Shown piece after piece: positions 35,017-44,075 of a stretch of DNA of 64,000 nt. The notes under the pieces are model-generated. The model was not told the origin of the DNA, made no database searches, and worked only from the letters and a program-made list of their open reading frames with translations. The DNA comes from Luteibacter sp. 9135 (lineage in GTDB: Bacteria; Pseudomonadota; Gammaproteobacteria; Xanthomonadales; Rhodanobacteraceae). The DNA is taken from positions 2,473,501 through 2,537,500 of the forward strand of contig NZ_JQNB01000001.1 in the NCBI RefSeq assembly GCF_000745005.1, in the 5' to 3' direction. Positions within the stretch are counted from its first letter, which is position 1; the number at the start of each line of letters is the position of its first letter. The position numbers were made by a program, and so were the translations under genes.

Positions 35017-35994
35017 ATGCGTTCCCGTGCTTCCCGGGCGGTCGCCCTCGCGCTGCTGTCCGCACTGTTCTTCACGCTCACCTATGTCCTCAACCGCGCC
35101 GTGGTCAGCGGGGGCGGGCACTGGCAATGGGCGGTGATCCTTCGTTATCTCATCACGCTGCCGCTGCTGGCGGCGGTGCTGCCCTTCAGCGGTGGACTGG
35201 GCGCGCTGCCACAGGAACTGCGCGGGCATACGTGCACCTGGCTCACCTGGAGCGGCGTCGGTTTCGTGCTGTTCGGCGTGCCGCTGACCTGGGCGGCCAG
35301 CAGCGGGCCGTCGTGGCTGGTGGCCGGCAGCTTCCAGACCACCGTGCTGGCCGGCCCCCTGCTGGCGCCCTTCATCTATCGCGACGAGCGGGCCCGTTGG
35401 CAGGTCGGGGCGCTGTCGATCGGGGCGCTGATCGTGCTGGGCGTCATGCTGCTGCAGTTCGGCCATGCGCGGGGTGCGCTGGATGCCTCCGCCTGGCTGG
35501 CGGTGGGCGCGGTGGTGTTCGCCGCGTTCGCGTATCCGCTGGGCAACCGGATGATCCTGCTGCACCTGGAGCGCACGGGCACCCGGCTGGGCGCCGTGCA
35601 GCGCGTGTTCGGGATGACCCTGGCCAGCGCGCCGGTGTGGCTGGTCCTCGCGGGCGTGGCGTGGTTCACCCTGGGGCCGCCGTCGCTGCGCGAGGTGTTG
35701 CTGGCCGGTGGCGTGGCTTTGTCCTCGGGTGTGGTGGCCACCGTGCTGTTCTTCCACGCCACCGAGATGGTGGGACGCCAAGGCACCGCGCTGGCCGGCG
35801 TGGAGGCCATGCAAGCCGCCGAACTGCTGTTCGCCACGGGCATCGGCGTGCTCTTCCTGCACGAGTCGCTGCCCGGCCCGCTCGCGGCCTTCGGAGCCGT
35901 GGCCATCGTCGTCGGCATCGCCCTGTTCGCATGGGCGAGTGGCCGGGACGGTTCACCCGATCCGGACGGGCCGGACGCCGACCGGGGCGCTTGA
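35017..35994 (+). CDS. DMT-superfamily transporter (EmrE/EamA-like, 10 helices)
   Basis: A 325-residue inner-membrane protein with ten hydrophobic segments arranged as two five-helix halves, typical of the drug/metabolite transporter superfamily. The start MRSRASRAVALALLSALFF, LTYVLNRAVVSGGGHWQW and QTTVLAGPLLAPFIY match the longer putative multidrug-resistance EmrE-type family. The tail is acidic. The substrate is unknown. It is followed by the exported gene at 36047 on the same strand. Confidence 0.75.
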   Translation: MRSRASRAVALALLSALFFTLTYVLNRAVVSGGGHWQWAVILRYLITLPLLAAVLPFSGGLGALPQELRGHTCTWLTWSGVGFVLFGVPLTWAASSGPSWLVAGSFQTTVLAGPLLAPFIYRDERARWQVGALSIGALIVLGVMLLQFGHARGALDASAWLAVGAVVFAAFAYPLGNRMILLHLERTGTRLGAVQRVFGMTLASAPVWLVLAGVAWFTLGPPSLREVLLAGGVALSSGVVATVLFFHATEMVGRQGTALAGVEAMQAAELLFATGIGVLFLHESLPGPLAAFGAVAIVVGIALFAWASGRDGSPDPDGPDADRGA

Positions 35995-36046
35995 CGCCAT
36001 CCAGACACGGGAAGCGTACGCTGCGCCTATCTTCCCGAGGTGCGCC

Positions 36047-36505
36047 ATGAAACCCCTTGCCATCGCTTTCCTGCTTGGTTGCACCTTCGCCGCCTCGGCC
36101 GCGCAGACCCCGCCCGGTACCCACGGGCAGCGCGCCCCGGCGGCCGATCCGATGAAACGTTTCGCCTGGCGCGATGAAGCTGCGGGGTACACCTTCGTCG
36201 GGCCGCCGCGCTGGACGGACAAGGTCACGGCGGTGCCGCTGGATTCCGCGGCGCTGGCGAAGTCGGGAGCCACCAGCGGCGTGCGCTTCGTGGCCGGCGC
36301 GAAGACCCTGCTGGTGCTGCTGTCCTCGGACGATGAACGCGCGCATGCGATGGCGAGTTCGGGCGCGCGGGAATTGTCCCGTCACGACGGCCATGTGCTG
36401 TCGCTCAAGACCGAGGCCGGGTCCGGCGCCCTTGCCCTCACCGACGAGGAACTGGCCGCCGCCATCCAGTGGGATGGCGGCGACACCGGCACCGTCACCC
36501 GCTGA
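36047..36505 (+). CDS. exported protein of unknown function
   Basis: A 152-residue protein with signal peptide MKPLAIAFLLGCTFAASAAQ, likely cleaved after SAA. The mature part has WRDEAAGYTFVGPPRWTDKV and VRFVAGAKTLLVLLSSDD, beta-rich and compact, with no catalytic motif. The ATG at 36047 is fixed by the signal peptide and the GAGGTG site just upstream. Predicted periplasmic. Confidence 0.55.
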   Translation: MKPLAIAFLLGCTFAASAAQTPPGTHGQRAPAADPMKRFAWRDEAAGYTFVGPPRWTDKVTAVPLDSAALAKSGATSGVRFVAGAKTLLVLLSSDDERAHAMASSGARELSRHDGHVLSLKTEAGSGALALTDEELAAAIQWDGGDTGTVTR

Positions 36506-36585
36506 GCCGATTCATACGCAGGACATATCGAAGAGGACGCATACCGGTATCGATCCGACTCAATTCAGGGTCTAGCCTTGGCGAC

Positions 36586-37842
36586 ATGGCGCATTCCCTG
36601 GAGGTTCCCGTGGACGGTTCGTCGCCCGCACCGGCCGTCGTAGTCGATCGCCGTATCAGGCACGGCACGCCGGCGTTCCGGCGCACCAACCTGGCCTTGT
36701 TCTCGTCGGGGTTCGCTACGTTCGGCCTGCTTTATTGCGTGCAGCCGTTGATGCCCGCGTTCTCGCACGATTTCGGCGTGGACGCGGCCAGCAGCAGCCT
36801 GTCGCTGTCGCTGACCACCGGCGTGCTGGCCGTGGGCATGCTGTTCGCCGGGGCGATCTCCGATGTCCTGGGGCGCAAGCCGGTGATGCTGGCCTCGCTG
36901 CTGGGCTCGTCGCTGCTGGTGCTGCTCTCCGCCATGGCGCCGCACTGGGGTACGTTCCTGATCATCCGCGCGCTGCTGGGCCTTACCCTGGCGGGGTTGC
37001 CTGCGGTGGCCATGACCTATGTGGGCGAGGAGATCCACGGCGATTCACTCGGCTTCGCCATGGGGCTGTATATCGGTGGCAATGCTCTCGGCGGCATGGG
37101 CGGGCGCCTGATCGCCGGCTTCGCCGCGGATCATGCCTCGTGGCGCGTGGCCGTGGCGGTCATCGGTGGCCTCGGCCTGATCGCGTCGTACCTGGTGCTG
37201 CGCGGCTTGCCTGCGTCGGCGTATTTCGAGAAGCGGCGCGCGCATCCGCGGGCCCTGCTGGCGTCGTTCGGTTCGCTATGGCGGGACAAGGGCCTGCCGT
37301 GGCTGTTCGCGGAAGGCTTCCTGCTGATGGGCGCCTTCGTCACGATCTACAACTATGTGTCGTACCGTCTCATCGCCGCGCCGTTCTCGTTGTCGCAGTC
37401 GCATGTAGGTGCCATCTTCATGGTCTACGTGATCGGCGTGGGCAGCTCGGCGTGGATGGGTGCGCTTGCCGGCCGGCTGGGTCGCCGTCGCGTGCTGTGG
37501 GCGGCGTTCGTCATCATGCTGGCCGGCGTGGCGCTGACGGCCAGCGGGTCGCTGTGGGCCATCGTCGCCGGGATCGCCTTGCTGACCTTCGGTTTCTTCG
37601 GCGGGCATTCCATCGCCAGCAGCTGGGTGGGCCGGCGCGCGTCGTTCGCCAAGGCGCATGCGTCGTCGTTCTACCTGTTCGCGTACTACATGGGGTCGAG
37701 CATCGCCGGCTCGATCGGCGGGTTGGCCTGGAACCACGGCGGGTGGAACGGCGTGGCGATCTATGCGGCCGTGCTGATCCTTGCCGGCCTGGCTGTCGCG
37801 TTGAAGCTGCGCACGCTCACGCCTTTAGCATCAGCGTCGTAA
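36586..37842 (+). CDS. MFS transporter, YnfM-like
   Basis: A 418-residue twelve-helix transporter. TNLALFSSGFATFGLLYCVQ and PLMPAFSHDFGVDAASSSLS open the first helix pair as in YnfM-type sugar/drug efflux proteins; motif A is AGAISDVLGRKPVM, and a second half starts after RRAHPRALLASFGSLW. The ATG at 36586 is chosen over an earlier in-frame start that overlaps the previous gene. Its 3' end overlaps the convergent LysR gene by 26 bases. In E. coli ynfM also neighbours a LysR gene (ynfL), which supports the assignment. Confidence 0.8.
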   Translation: MAHSLEVPVDGSSPAPAVVVDRRIRHGTPAFRRTNLALFSSGFATFGLLYCVQPLMPAFSHDFGVDAASSSLSLSLTTGVLAVGMLFAGAISDVLGRKPVMLASLLGSSLLVLLSAMAPHWGTFLIIRALLGLTLAGLPAVAMTYVGEEIHGDSLGFAMGLYIGGNALGGMGGRLIAGFAADHASWRVAVAVIGGLGLIASYLVLRGLPASAYFEKRRAHPRALLASFGSLWRDKGLPWLFAEGFLLMGAFVTIYNYVSYRLIAAPFSLSQSHVGAIFMVYVIGVGSSAWMGALAGRLGRRRVLWAAFVIMLAGVALTASGSLWAIVAGIALLTFGFFGGHSIASSWVGRRASFAKAHASSFYLFAYYMGSSIAGSIGGLAWNHGGWNGVAIYAAVLILAGLAVALKLRTLTPLASAS

Positions 37843-38707
37843 ATGCCTTCACCAGCGGCGAGGCATCGTCGCGACGGTGGGCGACGTGCAGCGCGCTGGC
37901 GGCATCCGGCGAATCGATGGCGACGTAGGCCACGCCGTCGACACGCACGTGGCGCAGCGAGTCCGGCAGCACGGCGACGCCCAGGCCCGCGGCCACCAGG
38001 CCGATCATCGTGGACGACTCGCCGGCTTCCTGGGCGATGCGCGGCACGAAGCCCGCATTGCGACACATCGACAGCAGCTGGTCGTGCACGCCGGTGCCGG
38101 CGGCACGACTGAACACCACGAAGCGTTCGTCGGCCAGTTCGTCCATGCGTAGCCGGGCGCGCTTGCGCGTGGCCAGCGGGTGATCGGCGCGCAGCACGGC
38201 CACCAGGGGATCGTCGACCAGCTTGTGCGAGACCAGCGTGGCGGGCAGTGCACCGCCACGCAGGAGGCCGACGTGCTGGCTTCCCTCCAGCAGGCACGCC
38301 ACCTGCTGCAACGTGTTCCGTTCCACCAGCACCAGCCGCACGGCGGGATAAGCGTCGCGGAAGGCGCGGATCGTTCGCGGGAACCGCTCGATCAACGGGG
38401 TGGAACGAGTGAAAGCCACATGCAGTTCGCCGATCTCGCCACGCTCGGCGCGGCGCGCCTGGTCGGCGGCATCGTCCACGCGCGTGACGATGTCGCGGGC
38501 GGCGTCGAGGTAGACGCGGCCGGCATCGGTCAGTTCGACGCGCCGGTTCGTCCGTCGCAGCAGGCGCAGGCCGAGCAGGCTTTCCAGGTCGCGGATCTGC
38601 TGGCTGAGCGGCGGCTGGGACATACCCAGCCGCTCGGCGGCACGGCTGAAATGCAGCTCGTCGGCCACGGCGATGAAATAACGCAGGTGCCGCAGCTCGA
38701 TGCCCAT
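37817..38707 (-). CDS. LysR-family transcriptional regulator
   Basis: A 296-residue regulator. The N-terminal winged helix (1-62) reads LRHLRYFIAVADELHFSRAA then LGMSQPPLSQQIRDLESLLG. The effector domain follows, with a typical GLVAAGLGVAVLPDSL hinge. It resembles the AlsR/BenM/YnfL branch. It is 7 bases downstream of tesB and convergent with the MFS gene, whose last codons it overlaps. The target may be that transporter; no operator is evident since the genes are not divergent. Confidence 0.9.
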   Translation of the reverse strand: MGIELRHLRYFIAVADELHFSRAAERLGMSQPPLSQQIRDLESLLGLRLLRRTNRRVELTDAGRVYLDAARDIVTRVDDAADQARRAERGEIGELHVAFTRSTPLIERFPRTIRAFRDAYPAVRLVLVERNTLQQVACLLEGSQHVGLLRGGALPATLVSHKLVDDPLVAVLRADHPLATRKRARLRMDELADERFVVFSRAAGTGVHDQLLSMCRNAGFVPRIAQEAGESSTMIGLVAAGLGVAVLPDSLRHVRVDGVAYVAIDSPDAASALHVAHRRDDASPLVKAFTTLMLKA

Positions 38708-38714
38708 GGGTTGC

Positions 38715-39581
38715 CTAGTCCGGCCGGACGCGGATCAGGCCTTCCTGCGCGGTGGAGGCCACCAGCACGCCGTTACGGGTGTAGATCATGCCGCGCGCCA
38801 GGCCGCGCGCGCCCTGCGATGTGGGGCTGTCGAACGAATACAGCAGCCAGTCGTCGATACGGAACGGGCGATGGAACCACAACGCGTGGTCCAGGCTGGC
38901 CATCTGCATGTTGCGGGTGAGGTAGGAGATGCCGTGGGGCAGGGTGGCCGTGCCGATCAGGTGGAAATCCGACGCGTAGGCCAGCAGCGCCTGGTGCAGC
39001 CCGAGGGTGTCGTCGATCGGCGCGGTGAGGCGGAACCAGATGTGCTGGTAAGGCGGCCGTTTGGCCGGGCGCAGTTCGTCGCGCGGCCACACGTGGCGGA
39101 ACTCGAACGGGCCGTCGATGCCGAGCCAGCGCTGGGTCTTCTCCGGCAGCCGGGCCAGCTGCTCGGCGGTCATCGCGGGCATCGGCTCGACGTCCTCGGG
39201 TGCAGGCACCTCGGGCATCGACATCTGGTGCTCGTAGCCGGCTTCCGGTTCCTGGAACGAGATGGACCCGTTGAGGATGGGCTGGCCGTGCTGGATGGCG
39301 ACCACGCGGCGCGACGAGAACGAGCCGCCGTCGCGCGTGCGCTCGACGCTGTAGACGATCGGTGCGTTGATGTCGCCGGCACGCAGGAAATAGGCATGCA
39401 GCGAGTGCGCCTCGCGGCGCGGGTCCACCGTGCGCTGCGCGGCGGACAGCGCCTGGCCGAGCACCTGGCCGCCGAAGACGAATTTGGTGCCGATGTCGCG
39501 ACTCTGGCCGCGGAAGAGGTTGTCTTCGAGGCGCTCGAGTTCGAGCAGTTCGACGAGTTCGCCGACGTGGTTGTCCGTCAT
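38715..39581 (-). CDS. tesB: acyl-CoA thioesterase II
   Basis: A 288-residue double hot-dog thioesterase that hydrolyses medium and long acyl-CoA. It has the TesB start LVELLELERLEDNLFRGQS, GQVLGQALSAAQRTVD, HSLHAYFLRAGD, SFSSRRVVAIQHG and, in the second half, ASDFHLIGTATLPHG, LDHALWFHRPFR. The catalytic Asp, Thr/Ser and Gln lie in those second-half segments. The ATG at 39581 is preferred to one 10 codons upstream. It lies 51 bases after the amidase gene. Confidence 0.94.
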   Translation of the reverse strand: MTDNHVGELVELLELERLEDNLFRGQSRDIGTKFVFGGQVLGQALSAAQRTVDPRREAHSLHAYFLRAGDINAPIVYSVERTRDGGSFSSRRVVAIQHGQPILNGSISFQEPEAGYEHQMSMPEVPAPEDVEPMPAMTAEQLARLPEKTQRWLGIDGPFEFRHVWPRDELRPAKRPPYQHIWFRLTAPIDDTLGLHQALLAYASDFHLIGTATLPHGISYLTRNMQMASLDHALWFHRPFRIDDWLLYSFDSPTSQGARGLARGMIYTRNGVLVASTAQEGLIRVRPD

Positions 39582-39632
39582 GGGGGTCTCTGTTGAGCGG
39601 GGTGGCGACATGGCCGGAAAGTATACCGGGCC

Positions 39633-40190
39633 TCAGCCCGCCAGCCGCGCGAGGCGGGCCGCATCGTAGGCGCGTGCCCAGGGGAATTGCGGGCCCGGAT
39701 CGCGCTTGCGTGGCACCTCGCGGTGCGGATCGTCGCTGGCGGGAACCATGGCGGTGTCCAGGTCCTCGTGGCCAGCGATATGGCGCAGCGACGGAAAGCG
39801 CAGCGTGAGGTCGTCGAGCAGGGCACGCAGGGCGTCGATCTGTTCGGCGGGGTAGGGCTCGGTCATGACCTGCCGGTCCGAGTGGAACCATTCGGGATAA
39901 CGCCCCGTGTTGACCAGTTCGATGCCGATCGAACGCGGGTTGTAGCCGCGGGTGTGATTGGCAACGCGGTGCGGATCGACGTAGCACTGGATCGTTCCGT
40001 CGCGATCGACGTAGTAATGCCCGCTGGCACCCGTGCCGCGGTCCTCGTAGAGCACGCGCTCGCCGTACTCGCGCGCCATGGCCAGGTCGGGCAGCTCGGT
40101 GCAGTGGATGACGATCAGGTCCACCGCGTCGGCCTGGCGCTCCGGGAGGCGGTGTTCGTAGGGGAGAGGGTTAGGGCGGATGTCGATCAT
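39633..40190 (-). CDS. N-acetylmuramoyl-L-alanine amidase (AmpD-like)
   Basis: A 185-residue zinc amidase_2 domain protein without signal peptide, so cytoplasmic as AmpD, which recycles anhydromuropeptides. Zn ligands are likely His in LIVIHCTEL, His in IAGHEDLD and Asp in RKRDPGPQFPW. SIGIELVN and NHTRGYN are family landmarks. An insertion of about 12 residues separates the second His from the Asp, unlike E. coli AmpD. Start at 40190 (MIDIRPNPLPYEHR). Whether it acts on anhydro-muropeptides is not certain. Confidence 0.85.
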   Translation of the reverse strand: MIDIRPNPLPYEHRLPERQADAVDLIVIHCTELPDLAMAREYGERVLYEDRGTGASGHYYVDRDGTIQCYVDPHRVANHTRGYNPRSIGIELVNTGRYPEWFHSDRQVMTEPYPAEQIDALRALLDDLTLRFPSLRHIAGHEDLDTAMVPASDDPHREVPRKRDPGPQFPWARAYDAARLARLAG

Positions 40191-40235
40191 GGCGCTTTGA
40201 TAACATAGCCGGTCATTCCGCGTACGGAGTCCGCC

Positions 40236-40754
40236 ATGCGCGGTCACATCATCCTTTCCCACGGTTCCGATTCCGGCCCCGACGCCACCAAGGTCAGCGC
40301 GCTGGCGGCCCTGGCGGGCTCACTGGGCTGGACCACGGTCCGCCCCGATTACCGTGAAGACGACGCCCTCGGCCACGCCGGCTGCGTCGAACCGCGGCTG
40401 GCGCGGCTGGCCCGGGCAATCGCGGACTCGCGGGCGCCCCCGATCCTGGTCGGCTCCAGCATGGGCGCCTTCGTTTCGGGGCTGGCCTCGCTGCAGGTAC
40501 CGGTGGCCGGCGTGTTCCTGTTGGCGTTGCCTGCGCGCATCCCCGGCTACGCCCGGGCCTTCGACCTCGCCAGGGGCGTGCCCGCCTTCATGATCCACGG
40601 CTATGCGGACGACGTCTGCCCGGTGGATGAGGCCTTCGCCTTCGCGCGCAGCCATGCGATCCCGATGCTGCTGGTCGAGGACGACCACCGGCTGGGCAAC
40701 GCCATGGCAGGCATCGAAACCACCTTCCGCCGTTTCCTCGAGGGCCTGGCATGA
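40236..40754 (+). CDS. small alpha/beta hydrolase
   Basis: A 172-residue protein with the nucleophile elbow GSSMGAFVSGL, an acidic residue in IHGYADDVCPVDEA and a His in EDDHRLGN, forming a credible Ser-Asp-His triad. HIILSHGSDSGPDATKVSAL is the oxyanion strand. It resembles the short YqiA/dienelactone-like hydrolases. It overlaps rlmKL by 4 bases, so it is translated with it. The substrate is unknown. Confidence 0.75.
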   Translation: MRGHIILSHGSDSGPDATKVSALAALAGSLGWTTVRPDYREDDALGHAGCVEPRLARLARAIADSRAPPILVGSSMGAFVSGLASLQVPVAGVFLLALPARIPGYARAFDLARGVPAFMIHGYADDVCPVDEAFAFARSHAIPMLLVEDDHRLGNAMAGIETTFRRFLEGLA

Positions 40755-42892
40755 ACTTCTTCGCCACCTGCCCGAAGGGCCTGGAATACCTGCTCAAGGA
40801 CGAACTGATCGCCATCGGCGCAAAGGACGTACGCGAGGCCCTGGCCGGCGTTTCCTTTGCCGGTGACATCGAGACGGCCTACCGCGCCTGCCTGTGGTCG
40901 CGCATGGCCAGCCGCGTGCTGCTGCCGCTGGCCGAGTTCGACGCCGCCGACCAGGACGCGCTCTATGCGGGTGTGCAGGACATCGACTGGGCCACCCATC
41001 TGGCCGCGCACGGCACGCTGGCCGTGGATGCCAACACGGCACAGAGCAAGCTCACGCACAGCCAGTTCATCGCGCTGAAGACCAAGGACGCCATCGTCGA
41101 CCAGTTCCGCGCCGCCACCGGCGCGCGCCCGGACATCGATCCGGAAGAACCCGACCTGCGCGTCAACGTGCGCCTGCGCCGCGACCGCGCCACGCTGTCG
41201 ATCGACCTCTCGGGCCTGCCGTTGCATCGTCGCAACTGGCGCGAGCAGCAAGGCGAGGCGCCGCTGAAGGAAAACCTCGCCGCCGCCATGCTGGTGCGCG
41301 CGCAGTGGCCGCGCATCTACGCCGAAGGCGGTGCGCTGGTCGATCCGATGTGCGGCTCGGGTACGCTGCTGATCGAAGGCGCGCTTATGGCCGCCGACGT
41401 GGCGCCCGGCCTGCGTCGCGATTACTTCGGCTTCCTCGGCTGGGCCAAGCACGATTACGCGTTGTGGCGCTCCATCTACGACGAGGCCAAGGCGCGGGCG
41501 GAAGAAGGCCTGCGTGCCCTGCGCCCGGTGTTCTTCGGCAGCGATTCGGATGCACAGATGGTGCAGACCGCCAAGCGCAACGCGCAGAGCGCGGGCGTGG
41601 CGGGTTTCGTCCACCTCGACAAGCGCGACGCGGTGCACGTGGCCCCGCCGCCGGAAACCCCGCTCGGCCTGGTCATCACCAACCCGCCCTACGGCGAGCG
41701 CCTGGGCGATCGTGCCGAACTGCCGGCGCTCTATCGCGACTTCGGCCAGGCCCTGAAGGACCGTTTCGCCGGCTGGCGCGCGGCGGTGCTGGCCGGTGAC
41801 GAGGAACTGGGTCGTGCGCTGCGCCTCAGCCCCGACAAACGCTACGCCCTGTTCAACGGCGCGCTGGAAACCCCGCTGCTGACCTACGCCCTGCGCGCAC
41901 GCGACGAAGCCCCGCGCGAAGCGAAGCCGCTGTCGCCCGGCGCGGAGATGCTGAAGAACCGCCTGGAGAAGAACGTCCGCCACCTGCGCAAGCGGCTCAC
42001 CCGCGAGGGCATCACCTGCTGGCGCGCCTACGACCAGGACCTGCCCGAGTACGCCGCCGCCATCGACGTCTACGAAAACTGGCTGCACATCCAGGAATAC
42101 AAGGCGCCGCAGGACGTGCCGGTGGACGTGGCGCGCATCCGCATGCGCGAGATCGGCCGCGTGGCCAGCGAGGTGCTCGGCATTCCCCGTGAGCGCATCG
42201 CGGTGAAGACGCGCGAGCGCGGCAAGGGGGGCTCGAAGTACGGTCAGTTCGACCAGAAGGGCGAGTTCATCGAGGTGGGCGAGGGCGGCCTGCGCTTCCT
42301 CATCAACCCCACCGATTACCTGGACACCGGCCTGTTCCTCGACCATCGCCTGGTTCGCGAGAAGATCCGCGAACTGGCGCCGGGCAAGCACTTCCTCAAC
42401 CTGTTCGCCTATACGGGCACGGCCAGCGTCTATGCTGCGGCCGGCGATGCGCGCGACACCACCACCGTGGATCTGTCCGGCACCTACCTGGACTGGGCAT
42501 CGCGCAACCTGGCGTTGAACGGGTTCGAAGGTGCACGCCATCGGCTGGTGCAGGAAGATGCCCTGACCTTCCTCGAGAAGCGCTCGATGCAGTACGGGCT
42601 GATCTACGTCGACCCACCGACCTTCTCCAACTCCAAGAAGGCCGACGACTTCGACGTGCAGCGCGATCACATGAAGCTGCTGATGCTGTGCCTGGACCGG
42701 CTACTGCCGGACGGGGTCATTGTTTTCTCGAACAATTTCCGTCGTTTCCAGCTTGATAAGGCGGCGCTGGAGCCCCATTTTTCCATCGAGGACTGGAGCG
42801 CCCCCAGCATCCCGTTCGACTTCTCCCGCCGGCACAACATCCACGGTTGCTGGTTGCTCCGTAAGCCGTTCGTGAATCCGTGGAAAACGTGA
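40751..42892 (+). CDS. rlmKL: bifunctional 23S rRNA methyltransferase RlmKL (m2G2445/m7G2069)
   Basis: A 713-residue fusion of two methyltransferases. The N-terminal part has a THUMP domain and the RlmL MTase: MNFFATCPKGLEYLLKDEL, DPMCGSGTLLIEGAL, ITNPPYGERLGD. The C-terminal half, from about 390, is the RlmK MTase: INPTDYLDTGLFLDHR, NLFAYTGTASVYAA, VDPPTFSNSKK. Both SAM motifs are intact and the length is close to E. coli RlmKL (702). It starts inside the stop of the hydrolase gene. Confidence 0.96.
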   Translation: MNFFATCPKGLEYLLKDELIAIGAKDVREALAGVSFAGDIETAYRACLWSRMASRVLLPLAEFDAADQDALYAGVQDIDWATHLAAHGTLAVDANTAQSKLTHSQFIALKTKDAIVDQFRAATGARPDIDPEEPDLRVNVRLRRDRATLSIDLSGLPLHRRNWREQQGEAPLKENLAAAMLVRAQWPRIYAEGGALVDPMCGSGTLLIEGALMAADVAPGLRRDYFGFLGWAKHDYALWRSIYDEAKARAEEGLRALRPVFFGSDSDAQMVQTAKRNAQSAGVAGFVHLDKRDAVHVAPPPETPLGLVITNPPYGERLGDRAELPALYRDFGQALKDRFAGWRAAVLAGDEELGRALRLSPDKRYALFNGALETPLLTYALRARDEAPREAKPLSPGAEMLKNRLEKNVRHLRKRLTREGITCWRAYDQDLPEYAAAIDVYENWLHIQEYKAPQDVPVDVARIRMREIGRVASEVLGIPRERIAVKTRERGKGGSKYGQFDQKGEFIEVGEGGLRFLINPTDYLDTGLFLDHRLVREKIRELAPGKHFLNLFAYTGTASVYAAAGDARDTTTVDLSGTYLDWASRNLALNGFEGARHRLVQEDALTFLEKRSMQYGLIYVDPPTFSNSKKADDFDVQRDHMKLLMLCLDRLLPDGVIVFSNNFRRFQLDKAALEPHFSIEDWSAPSIPFDFSRRHNIHGCWLLRKPFVNPWKT

Positions 42893-42969
42893 ATTGAGGG
42901 TGTAGAAAACTTCAGATTGGATTCAGTGGCCGAGCGCGAATCTGCAGTCAACACCCGGAGGTAACTGTC

Positions 42970-43392
42970 ATGAAAGGTAAGTTCGTAAAGTCCGCTCTCG
43001 TCCTCGCCGCTGCGGGTCTGATGGCGTTCGCACCCGGCGCTTTTGCCCGCGGTGGTTATTACGGCGGCTACCATGGTGGTTACGGCTATGGTTACCACGG
43101 TGGTGGCTACTACGGCGGTCGTGGCGGTTACTACGGTCGCGGTCACTACGACCACGCCGGCCGCTGGATCGCTGGCGCCATCGTCGCCGGTGCGGTCGTC
43201 GGCCTGGTCGCCAACGCCACGCAGCCGCGCACGGTGGTCTACGACAACGGCCCGGGCTACTACTACGCCCCGCCCACCCGCACGGTGGTCTATGACGACG
43301 CGCCGGTCGTTACCCGCCGCGTGACCACCACGACCACCTACGTGGACGATGGTTACGGTGGCACCCGTTATGTGCGTGACGACGGGTATTGA
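42970..43392 (+). CDS. secreted Gly/Tyr-rich protein
   Basis: A 140-residue protein with signal peptide MKGKFVKSALVLAAAGLMAF, cleaved after AFA. Residues 28-58 are a Gly-Tyr-His repeat (GGYYGGYHGGYGYGYHGGGY). A glycine-zipper helix AGAIVAGAVVGLVANAT follows, then a Tyr/Val/Thr-rich beta tail (RTVVYDDAPVVTRRVTTTTT). It suggests an envelope or surface structural protein. GGAGGT lies 8 bases before the ATG, a strong site that fits high expression. An intrinsic terminator follows. Confidence 0.75.
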   Translation: MKGKFVKSALVLAAAGLMAFAPGAFARGGYYGGYHGGYGYGYHGGGYYGGRGGYYGRGHYDHAGRWIAGAIVAGAVVGLVANATQPRTVVYDNGPGYYYAPPTRTVVYDDAPVVTRRVTTTTTYVDDGYGGTRYVRDDGY

Positions 43393-43426
43393 TCGGAGTC
43401 GTTTTCGGTTGAGTGGTTTGATGGAG

Positions 43427-43453
43427 GAGCCCGGCGCAAGCCGGGCTCTTTTT
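43427..43453 (+). terminator. terminator of the Gly/Tyr-rich gene
   Basis: GAGCCCGGC pairs with GCCGGGCTC around GCAA-type loop bases (43427-43448), followed by T5. A strong intrinsic terminator between the gene and composite repeat A. Confidence 0.9.
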
Positions 43454-43531
43454 GTTTTGGGGCGGACGTTTCGTGGTGGATTGCCGTGAGGGCTCGCCTT
43501 CGGCATCGCGTTTGGCCTTGGGCCGTGGAGC

Positions 43532-43771
43532 AAGAGCCGACGGGTAGCCCCCTCGGTGCCACGCCTGCGGCGACCCGCTAGGGAAGGGCCGCTCCGCGGC
43601 CGTATGTTTATTGCCCTTCGGGCACGGGTCGGGCTTCGAACGGAGGTTTCCGATTCGACCTCCTGTCTCAGCGGAAACGGCCGGCCGTCCTGGCCGGCCC
43701 CCTGCGGGCTTTTTCCGTTCGAAGCCCTCGCCTGCGGCTACCGGCCCCGAGGGGGCTACCCGCCGGCTCTT
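43532..43771 (+). repeat. structured unit A-left
   Basis: Closed by AAGAGCCGACGGGTAGCCCC (43532 on) pairing with GGGGCTACCCGCCGGCTCTT (ending 43771), 24 of 25 positions. Inside are GGCCGC/GCGGCC, TGCCC-TTCG-GGCA, GGGCTTCGAACGGA (43631-43644) with TCCGTTCGAAGCCC (43714-43727), GTTTCCG (43646-43652) with CGGAAAC (43672-43678), and GGCCGGCC-GTCCT-GGCCGGCC (43679-43699). Confidence 0.8.
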
Positions 43772-43860
43772 CCTCAAACTGAGGTGGGATGTTGGGCGAG
43801 CAGCGAGGGGTGGTGAACGAGTAGCGGGAGGGGTACGGCGTCGCCGCTTTGTTGGCTTTT

Positions 43861-43882
43861 CGCCCACATCGTGGGCTCCTAC
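43861..43882 (-). repeat. REP palindrome in core of composite A
   Basis: On the minus strand GTAGGAGCCCAC, GAT, GTGGGCG. Compared with the other REPs both arms changed together (CGCAC to CCCAC and GTGCG to GTGGG), keeping the stem. Confidence 0.65.
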
Positions 43883-43934
43883 CTCGGGGGGTAGGGCAGG
43901 TGTTGGAATACCCGACGCATGATCTATCGGCTGG

Positions 43935-43959
43935 GTAGGAGCGCACGCACGTGCGCGAA
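43935..43959 (+). repeat. REP palindrome in core of composite A
   Basis: GTAGGAGCGCACGCACGTGCGCGA, same family as 28307, opposed to the REP at 43861 and so forming a REPIN-like pair. Confidence 0.7.
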
Positions 43960-44075
43960 CCCTCGACGTACCTAAGGCGACGGATGCCATGCGCAACAGG
44001 CAAGCGAGCGGTCCCAGCAACGAAGCGAAACCCAGCTCTGCTCTGCGCTCGACCCCAACCCACCTCAGCTTGAGG

